Below, piece after piece: positions 7,434 through 15,769 of a stretch of 34,585 nucleotides of DNA. A program made the position numbers and the translations under genes. Below the pieces are notes generated by a model, which saw only the letters and a list, made by a program, of their open reading frames with translations, had not been told where the DNA came from and did not search any database. The stretch's first letter is position 1. Each line of letters starts with the position of its first letter. The stretch is from Planctomycetota bacterium. GTDB taxonomy: Bacteria > Planctomycetota > UBA8108 > UBA1146 > JAJFFE01. The DNA lies in the NCBI GenBank assembly GCA_021776775.1, contig JAJFFE010000205.1, positions 1 to 34,585 of the forward strand. Direction: 5' to 3'.

Positions 7434-8968
7434 ACTTGAACCCTCGCCAACTCACGACGCCGAAAGACAACCAAGGCAACGACCCCCACCGAGCCGGTCC
7501 ACACCAGTCCGATCCACAAGATTGACTGTCCTACCACCGCGACGGTCACGACACGCCCATCGACCAAACTCGTCGTCGGGGTGACCTCTCCGTACTTGCG
7601 AAGCGCTTGAGCGATGACCAGTCCAAACCTCTCGATAGAGTCGAGCACGGCGTCGATGGGATCGGTCGCCGGCTGTTCGTGGGAGTGCGAGTGGGAGTGG
7701 GAGCCGCCGTGCGAGTGACCCGACTGGGTCAAACGCCCGCGGCTATCCTTGTAAAGCGTCCCGCCCGGCTCCATCGATGACGTGATGAGGTAATCGCTCG
7801 CTGACGCCACGATGGTAATCAACGCGACCGTTAGAGTAGCAACCGGGAAGCTGAGGAAGCTCGCGGCGAACACTGCCATCGCAGCCACGAACCCAAACTT
7901 CACGAGGTAGATCAACAGAGTCCGGGCCAAGTTGTTGGCGAAGTTGGTCGCCGGCTGCACCACTTCGAGCGCGTGCAGTTCGGTGAAGTCGATCGGGCTT
8001 TCAGATTCCTTGTCGCGAAACTGGATCCTCACGAAAACCGAACGCGGCTCGGAACCTTCTTCGAGCGCGATCACAGTCGTCTTGCCGACGCCGAGCAGCT
8101 CGAGTTCTTCTTTGGCCTTGTCGACCGCAGCGAGCGAATCCCCAATCTGGACGATCACTTCGATTTGATCGCCAAGTGGCGGCGGATACATGCGGGCACA
8201 AAGATGCAACGCGGCCGGTCCGGGACGCACGTTCTCGAAACAATAGGTCCGGCCCTGATCCGGCGAAATCCTTCGTCGCTCGTCGAGAAACCGGCTCCAC
8301 GCGAAGTCTAGAAACGCTTCGGCGCCGAGCACCTCGCGACGTCGCGAGTTGCGGGTCGCGTACTCTGGCAGGTACTCCTCGAAACGCCGACGCGTTTCCG
8401 GATCCGTGGCATCGTTCGAGGGAATGTCGAGGTACGGGCTGAGCACCTGGGCGCGCGCTCGAGCGACTTCGGACTCGTCTTCGCACGTACGAACCTGGAG
8501 CTCGACCCATGCATAGAGGTGTATCCCGGCGCCGAACAGGAGCACCCCGTCGAGCAGGAGGACGCCGAGCCACTTACCGATCAAGAACGGGGTGCGCCCC
8601 ACCGGCTTGGTCAGCGCCGAATAGATCTGCTTCTCTTCGAACTCACTGGCCACGCTGCCACAACCGAGCACCATGGTCATGATCATGCCGAGCGTGACGA
8701 CGCCGCCGATACCGTACGTCAGCAGATTCCGAATCCGGAACAGCAACGGATCCCGAGGGTCGAGGCCCCATGCCACCACCGCGATGAAGACGATCGAACT
8801 GACGAACACGAATGTCGCAACTCGCTTGCGCGACCCTTCGTCGACGACGTTACGAGCGACCGCCAGGAGGGGAGGACCGTAGCCCAGTGCCGCACGAACC
8901 CCTCGCAGCGCCAACCACATCAGCGCGCCGACGGCCACCGGCAACAGGATCAACGGAAGAACGCCCAA
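7430..8968 (-). CDS. ABC-2-type transporter permease with a His-rich loop
   Basis: The product is 512 residues if translation begins at the TTG at 8966-8968, which directly follows the TAG stop of the ATPase gene; no ATG lies before residue 17, inside the first membrane helix. Membrane segments lie near the N terminus (VLPLILLPVAVGALMWLAL), at about 50-70 (ATFVFVSSIVFIAVVAW), 85-105, 140-155, 345-395 and near the C terminus (ILWIGLVWTGSVGVVALVVF). A large extracytoplasmic-type domain of about 190 residues sits between helices 4 and 5. The segment GSVASEFEEKQIYSALTKPVGRTPFLIGKWLG is the cytoplasmic coupling region shared with the divergent permease at 10325. Residues about 414-431 contain six His alternating with Ser, a probable metal-binding loop. 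With the ATPase upstream it forms an exporter of unknown substrate, distantly similar to copper-oxidase-maturation (NosY-like) permeases. Confidence 0.8.
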   Translation of the reverse strand: MGVLPLILLPVAVGALMWLALRGVRAALGYGPPLLAVARNVVDEGSRKRVATFVFVSSIVFIAVVAWGLDPRDPLLFRIRNLLTYGIGGVVTLGMIMTMVLGCGSVASEFEEKQIYSALTKPVGRTPFLIGKWLGVLLLDGVLLFGAGIHLYAWVELQVRTCEDESEVARARAQVLSPYLDIPSNDATDPETRRRFEEYLPEYATRNSRRREVLGAEAFLDFAWSRFLDERRRISPDQGRTYCFENVRPGPAALHLCARMYPPPLGDQIEVIVQIGDSLAAVDKAKEELELLGVGKTTVIALEEGSEPRSVFVRIQFRDKESESPIDFTELHALEVVQPATNFANNLARTLLIYLVKFGFVAAMAVFAASFLSFPVATLTVALITIVASASDYLITSSMEPGGTLYKDSRGRLTQSGHSHGGSHSHSHSHEQPATDPIDAVLDSIERFGLVIAQALRKYGEVTPTTSLVDGRVVTVAVVGQSILWIGLVWTGSVGVVALVVFRRRELARVQV

Positions 8969-10045
8969 CTACTCGCCCTCGCGTTCGTGGGTCGACACCG
9001 GTGTGTCGACCGCCCTCGGCGTTGACGCTCGCGCGTCACCACGAAGAAATGCGGCCAGTTGTGACCCCGACCCGGCGCCGCTCGTCTCTCGTCCTTCCGC
9101 CTCCGCCTGCGCCACGAGTTCGAGGAACCGCGACTCGAGTCGTTGGCGCGGAGTGCTCGCCTCGAGCAATTGGCGGCCGGACTTTGCGATCGTCTCTCGA
9201 ACACGAGAGAGCGTCTCCTCATCCAGTTGCTCGGTCCGCAGAATCATCTCACGCGAGACTTCGAGCAGTTCATCCACTGTGCCCTCGGCCAAGATCTTCC
9301 CACCGAACAACACCATGATCCGGGAGCAGACTTGCTCGACGTCGGCCAACAGGTGGCTGGACACCAACAACGTCTTTCCGCGACGGGACAGCTCGACCAA
9401 GAGGTCTTTCACTTGCCGTGTGCCGATCGGGTCGAGTCCACTGGTCGGCTCATCGAGCACCACGAGGTCGGGATCGTTGATCAACGCCTGCGCCAACCCC
9501 AAACGACGCTGCATTCCCTTCGAGTATTCCCCGACACGTCGGCGCTTGACGTCGGCGAGTCCAACCATCTCGAGCAGTTCATCGATGCGTTGTCGACGCT
9601 CAGTTCGGTCGAGTCCGAAGAGCCGTCCGTAGAAATCGAGCGTCTCGCGCGCGTTCAAGAACGGATACAGATGGGTCTCTTCCGGGAGGTAGCCGACGCG
9701 AGACTTCGCCGCCACGTCGCTGGGCGCCTGCCCGAACATGGTCACAGTCCCGCTGGTCGGGAACAACAGCCCAAGGATCATCTTGATCGTCGTCGACTTG
9801 CCCGACCCGTTGGGACCGAGGAGCCCGAAGACGTCACCCGGATACACCTTCAGGTCGAGATCGGTGACGGCGCTCACCCGCGAACGCAGCCAGAAGTCGC
9901 GAAAGCGCTTGCTCAACGCCTTGCATTCGACGATCGGCGCGCCCACGCCGCGCCTAGCATTCTGCTTCGGGGCATCCTGGTTCAGGGCACCCTGCTTCAG
10001 AACCTCGTCGCTCGGGCCACCACCCTCGTTAGCACCGCCGCTCAT
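8969..10045 (-). CDS. ABC transporter ATP-binding protein
   Basis: The 358-residue product has a full nucleotide-binding domain: Walker A GPNGSGKST at 77-85, Q-loop region PEETHLYPF near 121, signature YSKGMQRR at 174-181, Walker B VVLDEP at 195-200, D-loop SGLD, and H-loop SSHLLADVE. This is the DrrA/CcmA/NosF-like class that powers ABC-2 permeases. The first 35 residues are a low-complexity Gly/Gln/Asn-rich leader (LKQGALNQDAPKQNA) outside the domain, and the last 110 residues form the regulatory C-terminal extension common in this class. Its stop codon is followed immediately by the TTG start of the permease in the same frame. A divergent region of 279 nt separates it from a second permease gene, which has no ATPase of its own nearby and may share this one. 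Confidence 0.92.
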   Translation of the reverse strand: MSGGANEGGGPSDEVLKQGALNQDAPKQNARRGVGAPIVECKALSKRFRDFWLRSRVSAVTDLDLKVYPGDVFGLLGPNGSGKSTTIKMILGLLFPTSGTVTMFGQAPSDVAAKSRVGYLPEETHLYPFLNARETLDFYGRLFGLDRTERRQRIDELLEMVGLADVKRRRVGEYSKGMQRRLGLAQALINDPDLVVLDEPTSGLDPIGTRQVKDLLVELSRRGKTLLVSSHLLADVEQVCSRIMVLFGGKILAEGTVDELLEVSREMILRTEQLDEETLSRVRETIAKSGRQLLEASTPRQRLESRFLELVAQAEAEGRETSGAGSGSQLAAFLRGDARASTPRAVDTPVSTHEREGE

Positions 10046-10324
10046 GAGTACCGCCGCTCATCGTCACCATCCGTACTGACAGTTACCGCGAGCCAGTCGC
10101 CCACGATAGCGCCAAGCATGTGCGCTCTTGACCGAAGAGCCAGAGCCGTGCGCCGGATCTTAGCCGCGGGTCAATCGAGCTGCCACTCCGCGTGCGAAGA
10201 CGAACGAGACCGGGTTCTGTTGCGGACTCGCGCCGAAGCTGCAACGACTAGTCGAAGGCGGCCGTCCAAGGTACCCTCACGCGTCCGTGTCTAAGAGCCT
10301 AATCACGCCGGAGGCCTATACCGA

Positions 10325-11293
10325 GTGAAGCTGAGCCAAGTTCTCGCCGTCGCGCGCAACACGTTCACGGAATCGATCCGGCAGCCCATATCTATGGTGC
10401 TCCTGCTGCTCGCCCTTGGCGTGCTGTCCCTGAATCCGGCAATCAGTTCGTACACCCTCGAGGATGACGACGCACTCCTTCGCGACATCGGCTTGAGCAC
10501 GATCTTCGTCGCCGGCTTGTTTCTCTCAGCGTTCACCGCCGCCGGTGCGTTATCGGTGGAGATTCGCCGCAAGACCGTTCTATCCGTGGTGAGCAAGCCG
10601 ATCAGTCGCCCCACGTTCATCGTCGGTAAGTACTTCGGCGCATTGGCGGCAGTCGCCATCGCACAGTTCCTCTGGTCGCTGGCGCTCTTGTTCACGCTTC
10701 GCCACGGGACCCTGATGACGGTTCGCGAGCCGTATCACGAACCGGTCATCTTCTTCGGTCTGGGCGCGTTGGTACTCGCCACGGTCCTCTCCTCGGTCGG
10801 GAACTACTTGCGCGGGTACAACTTCGCGTCGTCGTTTCTGTACAGCCTTTCGATCCTGCTGTCGATCGCCATGGTTCCAGCGTTCATGTACGACGCGAAG
10901 TGGAATCGGGTCGAGTTCTGGTCGCAGTTCGATCCACAGCTCCTGCTCGCGATCTTCCTCATCGCGCAGGCGCTCGCCATTCTCTGCGCCATCGCGGTTG
11001 CCGTCGCGACCCGCCTCGGTCAGATGACCACGCTCACGATTTGCACCATTATCTTCCTCGCGGGGCTGACGGCGGAGTACTTCATCGGGCCGTACGTCGA
11101 CCACTCGGGGAGCGCGCGCGCCATCTACGCGGCCCTGCCTAACCTTCAGTATCTGTGGCTCGGGGAAGCGCTCCTGGAGGGGCGACGCGTTTCGGGACTG
11201 TACGTCATCATGACGACCTGCTATTCCGGGCTCTACGTCGCCGCAATCCTCGGGATCGCGACGGCGCTGTTTCAAACTCGCGACGTCGGCTGA
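10325..11293 (+). CDS. Second ABC-2-type permease
   Basis: The 322-residue product starts at a GTG and has about six membrane helices: MVLLLLALGVLSLNPAI, TIFVAGLFLSAFTAAGAL, a pair near 110-165, FLIAQALAILCAIAVAVA, and LTICTIIFLAGLTAEYFIG, plus a C-terminal helix. The loop VEIRRKTVLSVVSKPISRPTFIVGKYFGA has the same pattern as the matching segment of the permease at 7430-8968 (E-x-x-K-x7-KP-x2-R-x2-F-x2-GK-x2-G), so the two are paralogous subunits. No ATPase gene accompanies it on the plus strand; the ATPase encoded divergently at 8969 is the likely partner. It is followed after 38 nt by a sigma-54 activator gene, which may be cotranscribed. Substrate is unknown. Confidence 0.82.
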   Translation: MKLSQVLAVARNTFTESIRQPISMVLLLLALGVLSLNPAISSYTLEDDDALLRDIGLSTIFVAGLFLSAFTAAGALSVEIRRKTVLSVVSKPISRPTFIVGKYFGALAAVAIAQFLWSLALLFTLRHGTLMTVREPYHEPVIFFGLGALVLATVLSSVGNYLRGYNFASSFLYSLSILLSIAMVPAFMYDAKWNRVEFWSQFDPQLLLAIFLIAQALAILCAIAVAVATRLGQMTTLTICTIIFLAGLTAEYFIGPYVDHSGSARAIYAALPNLQYLWLGEALLEGRRVSGLYVIMTTCYSGLYVAAILGIATALFQTRDVG

Positions 11294-11331
11294 TCGCCGC
11301 AGACGTCGCGCTCTTGCCGAAGGAACGACCC

Positions 11332-12870
11332 GTGGCCCTCTTCACCGCCGAGCAGCAACGGTTCGCCGAAGCCGCTTCCGGAATTTCGTACTGCAATCCT
11401 TTCCTCCCCGAACGCATCGAATGGGAGAAGAAAGCACTCGGCGAAGAGTTCACCGAGAGCGACTGGGTGTGGCATCCGGAAACCAATCCGACGTGGGCGT
11501 TCCCGAACATCACGTTGCTCACAACCAAGGCGACGGAGATCTCCAACTCGGTTATCAGCAAGCTCGTCGGCGGTACAAAACCGACCACCGAAGAACTGAA
11601 GATCTACGAGGACTTGGTCTTGTTCACGCTGTACCACGAATTCGAGGACCGCATCCTCGAGACCGTGGAGAAGCAGATGACCGAATCGCGATCGACCAAG
11701 ATTACGTACTTCCCGAAGTTTCTGGAACGGTTCGGTCAACTCACCGACATCGAGGGCGTCGAAGTTCTTCGCGAACAGCCGGCTCACTTGTTTGCACTGT
11801 TCTTCCATCTCCGGCGTGCGTTCTTTCACATCTTTTCGAACTTGGTCGGATCCTCGGCGGCCATGGCGCGGCTCCGCGGAGGCATCTGGCAGTCGATCTT
11901 TACGCATGATCTCCGGCGCTACCGAACGACGCTCTACAACCGCATGGGCGACATGACGACGTTGATCACCGGCCCGTCGGGTACCGGCAAAGAGCTAGTG
12001 GCACGAGCGATTGGCTACTCTCGCCATCTCCCCTTCGACCCGACGACCCAGAAGTTCTCGGAGGACTTCAGCTGCTCGTTCCACGCGCTGAACCTCTCGG
12101 CCCTGTCGAGCACCTTGATCGAGTCCGAGCTGTTCGGACACCGGCGGGGATCGTTCACCGGGGCACTCGATGATCACGCCGGCTGGTTCGAAGTCTGTGG
12201 CGCCCTCGGCAGCGTGTTCTTGGATGAGATCGGAGAACTCGAAACATCGATCCAGGTGAAGCTGCTGCGCTTGCTGCAGACGCGAACATTTCAACGCATC
12301 GGGGATACCGCGAATCTGAACTTCCAGGGGAAGGTCATCGCGGCGACCAACCGCAATCTCGAACTCGAAATGCAAGAAGGCCGGTTCCGCGAGGACTTCT
12401 ACTACCGACTCTGCTCGGACATGATCGAAACGCCATCGCTGGCCGAGCAGCTGAACGACAATCCCGTCGAGCTACGGCGCCTCGCCAGCTTCATCTGTCA
12501 TAGGATTCTCAATGGCGAAGCGGCCGAGGAACTGACCGACGAGGTCGTCACCTGGGTGGAGTCGAACCTCGGGCTTCGCTACGAATGGCCCGGCAACTTC
12601 CGTGAACTCGAACAGTGCGTGCGCAACGTGCTGGTACGCGGCAGCTATCGTCCGAGAAAGGGCGCCCCACGCAGCTTCGCCGGAGCGCTGGTCGCGAAGC
12701 TCGACTCTGGGGATCTGACCGCCGACGATCTGGTTCGTCGATACTGCACTCTCGTCTACTCGAAGACCCAGAACTACGAAGAGACCGCGCGCCGTCTCAA
12801 TCTCGATCGGAGAACGGTCAAGGCGAAGATCGACCCCGACCTCTTGGAAGAACTGCAGACCGACCGATAA
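11332..12870 (+). CDS. Sigma-54-dependent transcriptional activator with unrecognised N-terminal domain
   Basis: The start chosen is the GTG at 11332, preceded by AAGGA seven nt upstream, giving 512 residues; the open frame further upstream lies inside the permease gene. Residues 1-205 form a domain I do not recognise (not a receiver, GAF or PAS by eye), beginning FTAEQQRFAEAASGISYCNPF. An AAA+ sigma-54 interaction domain follows: Walker A GPSGTGKE at 214-221, the sigma-54-contacting loop as GSFTGA at 273-278 (a tolerated variant of GAFTGA), Walker B VFLDEIGE at 295-302, and the arginine-finger region FREDFYYRL. The C terminus (YEETARRLNLDRRTVKAKI) is a Fis-like helix-turn-helix. It should open sigma-54 promoters in response to a signal read by the N-terminal domain. 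No convincing -24/-12 element was found nearby. Confidence 0.88.
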   Translation: MALFTAEQQRFAEAASGISYCNPFLPERIEWEKKALGEEFTESDWVWHPETNPTWAFPNITLLTTKATEISNSVISKLVGGTKPTTEELKIYEDLVLFTLYHEFEDRILETVEKQMTESRSTKITYFPKFLERFGQLTDIEGVEVLREQPAHLFALFFHLRRAFFHIFSNLVGSSAAMARLRGGIWQSIFTHDLRRYRTTLYNRMGDMTTLITGPSGTGKELVARAIGYSRHLPFDPTTQKFSEDFSCSFHALNLSALSSTLIESELFGHRRGSFTGALDDHAGWFEVCGALGSVFLDEIGELETSIQVKLLRLLQTRTFQRIGDTANLNFQGKVIAATNRNLELEMQEGRFREDFYYRLCSDMIETPSLAEQLNDNPVELRRLASFICHRILNGEAAEELTDEVVTWVESNLGLRYEWPGNFRELEQCVRNVLVRGSYRPRKGAPRSFAGALVAKLDSGDLTADDLVRRYCTLVYSKTQNYEETARRLNLDRRTVKAKIDPDLLEELQTDR

Positions 12871-12990
12871 TCCCGTCGATTCGCCAGAACCAGGCGGCAC
12901 CGAGGCGCGGCAACCGACGCCGCGGCAAAAGGTCCGACCGCGGTTGGGTCGACAACTAGAGAGTGCAGTACGGCGGGCTTTGACGTAAAG

Positions 12991-14169
12991 GTGGACGATC
13001 CAGTGGATTCAGAGCGGTACGACGTCCTGGTGATCGGTGGCGGGATCCATGGGGTCGGCGTCGCTCAAGCCGCCGCCGCGCGCGGTCACAGCGTCCTCGT
13101 CCTAGAACGCGACCGCCTCGCCGCCGGAACCTCGAGCCGCTCCAGCAAACTAGTCCACGGCGGTCTTCGGTATCTCGCGACTTGGCAGTTCCCGCTGGTG
13201 CGCACCTCTCTTCGCGAGCGCGAGATCCTGCTCCGGATCGCTCCGCGTATCGTCAAGCGCGTACCATTCTTCATCCCGGTCTACCCGACGAGTCGATACG
13301 GCAGCCTGCGACTGCATGCCGGGCTCGGGCTGTACTCCCTGCTCGCGGGACGCGGAGAGCAATCGCGATTCAGCCGGCTGGACCCGGACGAGTTCGGCGA
13401 CCTCGACGGACTACGCACGGATTCACTGCGCGCGGTCTTCCGCTATCTCGACGCACAAACCGACGACATCGAGCTCACTCAAGCCGTGATGCGTTCGGCC
13501 AAGCAGCTCGGCGCCGAACTTCGCTGTCCCACCCGCTTCTTGGAAGCTCGGCGTGAGGGCGATCACTACCGAGTCACGTTCGAGGACGGCGATCGAGGGA
13601 CAGAGCAGTGCATCGCGAGAGTCGTGGTGAACGCGGCAGGCCCGTGGATCACTCAAGTCCTCGACCGTTGTCACCCGGTGACGAAGACCCACGCCATCGA
13701 TCTCGTACAGGGGGCCCACCTCATTCTGCCGCAAAGAATGAATCGGGGCGTGTTCTACGTGGAGTCGATCGACGATCACCGCCCCGTGTTCGTCATGCCG
13801 TGGTACGAAAACACGTTGCTCGGGACGACAGAGACGAAGTTCGACGGAGACCCCAGCCAAGTCAGCGCCCTCCCCGAAGAGTGCGACTACCTACTGAGAA
13901 CGTACCGGCACTACTTCCCGGACCACGTGGACGAACCGATCTCCAGCTTCGCAGGACTACGCGTGCTCCCGAGATCGACGAAGAGTGCCAACGCTCGCCC
14001 ACGAGAAACGATTCTTATCCGCGACAGCAAACGAGACCCGCGACTCGTCACTATCGCCGGCGGCAAACTCACCGCCTACCGAGCGACAGCGCAAGACGTG
14101 CTCGACGTCCTGCGCCCCTCGCTCCCGGACACAACCACGATCGCCGACACCGCAACGCTCGCAATCTGA
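12991..14169 (+). CDS. GlpD-like FAD-dependent glycerol-3-phosphate dehydrogenase, short form
   Basis: The 392-residue product starts at GTG 12991 (GTG 13003 is an in-frame alternative). It has the FAD-binding fold GGGIHGVGVAQAAAARG near residue 15, the GlpD hallmark SSRSSKLVHGGLRYL near 50, a mid-chain VVVNAAGPW, and the C-terminal hallmark IAGGKLTAYR near 355. The family oxidises glycerol 3-phosphate to dihydroxyacetone phosphate and passes electrons to quinone at the membrane. Usual GlpD proteins are about 500-560 residues; this one stops soon after the GGKLTAYR block and so lacks the helical C-terminal cap domain. The next gene is an FGGY kinase resembling glycerol kinase, which supports a glycerol or related polyol route. 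The exact substrate is uncertain because of the missing domain. Confidence 0.82.
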   Translation: MDDPVDSERYDVLVIGGGIHGVGVAQAAAARGHSVLVLERDRLAAGTSSRSSKLVHGGLRYLATWQFPLVRTSLREREILLRIAPRIVKRVPFFIPVYPTSRYGSLRLHAGLGLYSLLAGRGEQSRFSRLDPDEFGDLDGLRTDSLRAVFRYLDAQTDDIELTQAVMRSAKQLGAELRCPTRFLEARREGDHYRVTFEDGDRGTEQCIARVVVNAAGPWITQVLDRCHPVTKTHAIDLVQGAHLILPQRMNRGVFYVESIDDHRPVFVMPWYENTLLGTTETKFDGDPSQVSALPEECDYLLRTYRHYFPDHVDEPISSFAGLRVLPRSTKSANARPRETILIRDSKRDPRLVTIAGGKLTAYRATAQDVLDVLRPSLPDTTTIADTATLAI

Positions 14170-14232
14170 GTCTCGGAGGACGGACGTGATCGAGATACGA
14201 CGTCCCCTGTACACGTACGTACCGATGTGGCG

Positions 14233-14238
14233 CATAAT
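14233..14238 (+). promoter_or_regulatory. Possible -10 element giving a leaderless kinase mRNA
   Basis: CATAAT matches the -10 consensus at five of six positions and ends six nt before the ATG at 14245, so transcription would start at or next to the start codon. No ribosome-binding site precedes that ATG, which fits a leaderless transcript. No good -35 is seen at 16-18 nt. Confidence 0.35.
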
Positions 14239-14244
14239 AGAGTC

Positions 14245-15714
14245 ATGAGTTCACGAGTTCTCGTTATCGATCAAGGTGGGCAGTCGACTCGAGCGTGCGT
14301 CGTCAGCGCCGCGGGTGTGGTGGAACGCTCGGCGCGGCGGTCCGTGGCAACGCAGCGCGCGGCTGGGCGCGTCGAGCACGACGCGAACGAAGTGGTGCTA
14401 TCGGTCCTCGACTGCGTCGACGAGCTGTTGTCCGACTCCTCGGCCCCCGACTCCTCGCCCTCCGAGATTGCGGGCGTCGGACTCGCAACCCAACGTTCGA
14501 GCTTACTCGCTTGGGATCGCGATACCCTTCAGCCGTTGACGCCAATTCTGAGCTGGCAAGACTGTCGCGGCTCCGAAGCGCTATCGAAACTAGAACTCGA
14601 CGTAGCGCAGATCCGAACGACGACCGGCCTCCACCCGTCACCTCACTACGGCGCAAGCAAGTACAGCTGGCTACAGAAACTCGACGACCGCGTCATCGAC
14701 GCCGGGAATCGTGGGGTCCTTCGCATGGGACCGATCTCGTCTTATCTCACAGCGCGCCTCACGGATGAGCGAACGTCGTACGTCGACCACACGAATGCAC
14801 AACGAACCCTCTTGTGGAACGTCGCGCTGCGCGATTGGGATGCCGACCTTCTCCGGTTGTTCGACGTCTCCCGAGAGTCGCTCCCCCCTTGCGGGCCGTG
14901 TCTCGGTCCACTCGGCTGGGTGAAGCGCTCGGGTCGGGCTATTCCCTTGCTTGCCGTCACCGGCGATCAATCCGCCGCGCTCTACGCGAACGGGACTCCC
15001 GATCCCGAGGTTGCGTACTTGAACCTGGGGACAGGAGCGTTCCTGCAGCGGATGCATGCGAACCGTGCTCCGGCGGGACTACTCACCAGTGTCAGCGCGT
15101 TACCGAGTGACGGGCGGTCGTCGGTTTGGGAGGGCGCGATCAACGGCGCGGGAGCGGCTCTAGCCGTCGAAAGTGAACGGTTGGGGATCGACGCGATGGA
15201 GTCTCGACTCGACACAGCGCTCAGAAACTTGGACGAAGAGCCCCCGCTGTTTCTCAACGGCGTAGCTGGACTCGGATCTCCGTACTGGGACGCGAGCTTC
15301 CAAAGCGAGTATCTGGTCGACGACAAGTCGTCACCTATGGCTCGGCTGATCGCCGTCGCGGAGAGCATCGTGTTCGCAGTTGCGGTGAATCTCGAACTCA
15401 TGGAGTTGCACGGCGGTGCCGTCGAATCCGTCGAAGCGACCGGAGGGCTGGCACGCTCGGAGCCACTGCTAGCGCGTTTGGCGACCCTCATCGATCGGCC
15501 GGTCGTACGCCGAACGAATCCCGAGGCGACGGCGCGAGGGCTCGCGTTCTTGACGACGGTCGCTACCGAATCCAGCGAGGAGGAATCCATCGATACCGCC
15601 ACCGAGGGTGCGTGGATTGCGAACGATAGGGAGCAGATCACAGCCTGCGCGTGTCCCGGGATCCAAGATCGCTACCGGCGCTGGCGCAACGCAGTCGAGA
15701 GCAGGATCCGATAG
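14245..15714 (+). CDS. FGGY-family carbohydrate kinase, glycerol-kinase-like
   Basis: The product is 489 residues from ATG 14245 (a GTG at 14227 is in frame but has no ribosome-binding site). It has the FGGY fold: N-terminal phosphate loop VIDQGGQSTRA (about 7-17), ATQRSSLLAWD near 81, ILSWQDCRGSE near 101, the catalytic-base motif TGDQSAALY with Asp241, and LNLGTGAFL near 260. These line up with glycerol kinase (QR near 83, W near 103, GDQ near 245 in the E. coli enzyme), which phosphorylates glycerol using ATP. One difference matters: the Glu that follows Arg83 and contacts glycerol is Ser here, so another polyol or sugar is possible. It sits 75 nt after the GlpD-like gene, and together they suggest a kinase plus dehydrogenase pathway. 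Confidence 0.83.
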   Translation: MSSRVLVIDQGGQSTRACVVSAAGVVERSARRSVATQRAAGRVEHDANEVVLSVLDCVDELLSDSSAPDSSPSEIAGVGLATQRSSLLAWDRDTLQPLTPILSWQDCRGSEALSKLELDVAQIRTTTGLHPSPHYGASKYSWLQKLDDRVIDAGNRGVLRMGPISSYLTARLTDERTSYVDHTNAQRTLLWNVALRDWDADLLRLFDVSRESLPPCGPCLGPLGWVKRSGRAIPLLAVTGDQSAALYANGTPDPEVAYLNLGTGAFLQRMHANRAPAGLLTSVSALPSDGRSSVWEGAINGAGAALAVESERLGIDAMESRLDTALRNLDEEPPLFLNGVAGLGSPYWDASFQSEYLVDDKSSPMARLIAVAESIVFAVAVNLELMELHGGAVESVEATGGLARSEPLLARLATLIDRPVVRRTNPEATARGLAFLTTVATESSEEESIDTATEGAWIANDREQITACACPGIQDRYRRWRNAVESRIR

Positions 15715-15769
15715 CTTGACTTGGTTTTACCTGGCTGGCGCCAAGGCGAAAGCCGAGCCACGCTGCTGG

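Noticed and set aside
9143..10294. Plus-strand open frame opposite the ABC ATPase
   Set aside because: Antisense shadow of a gene with all ATPase motifs; no recognisable protein.
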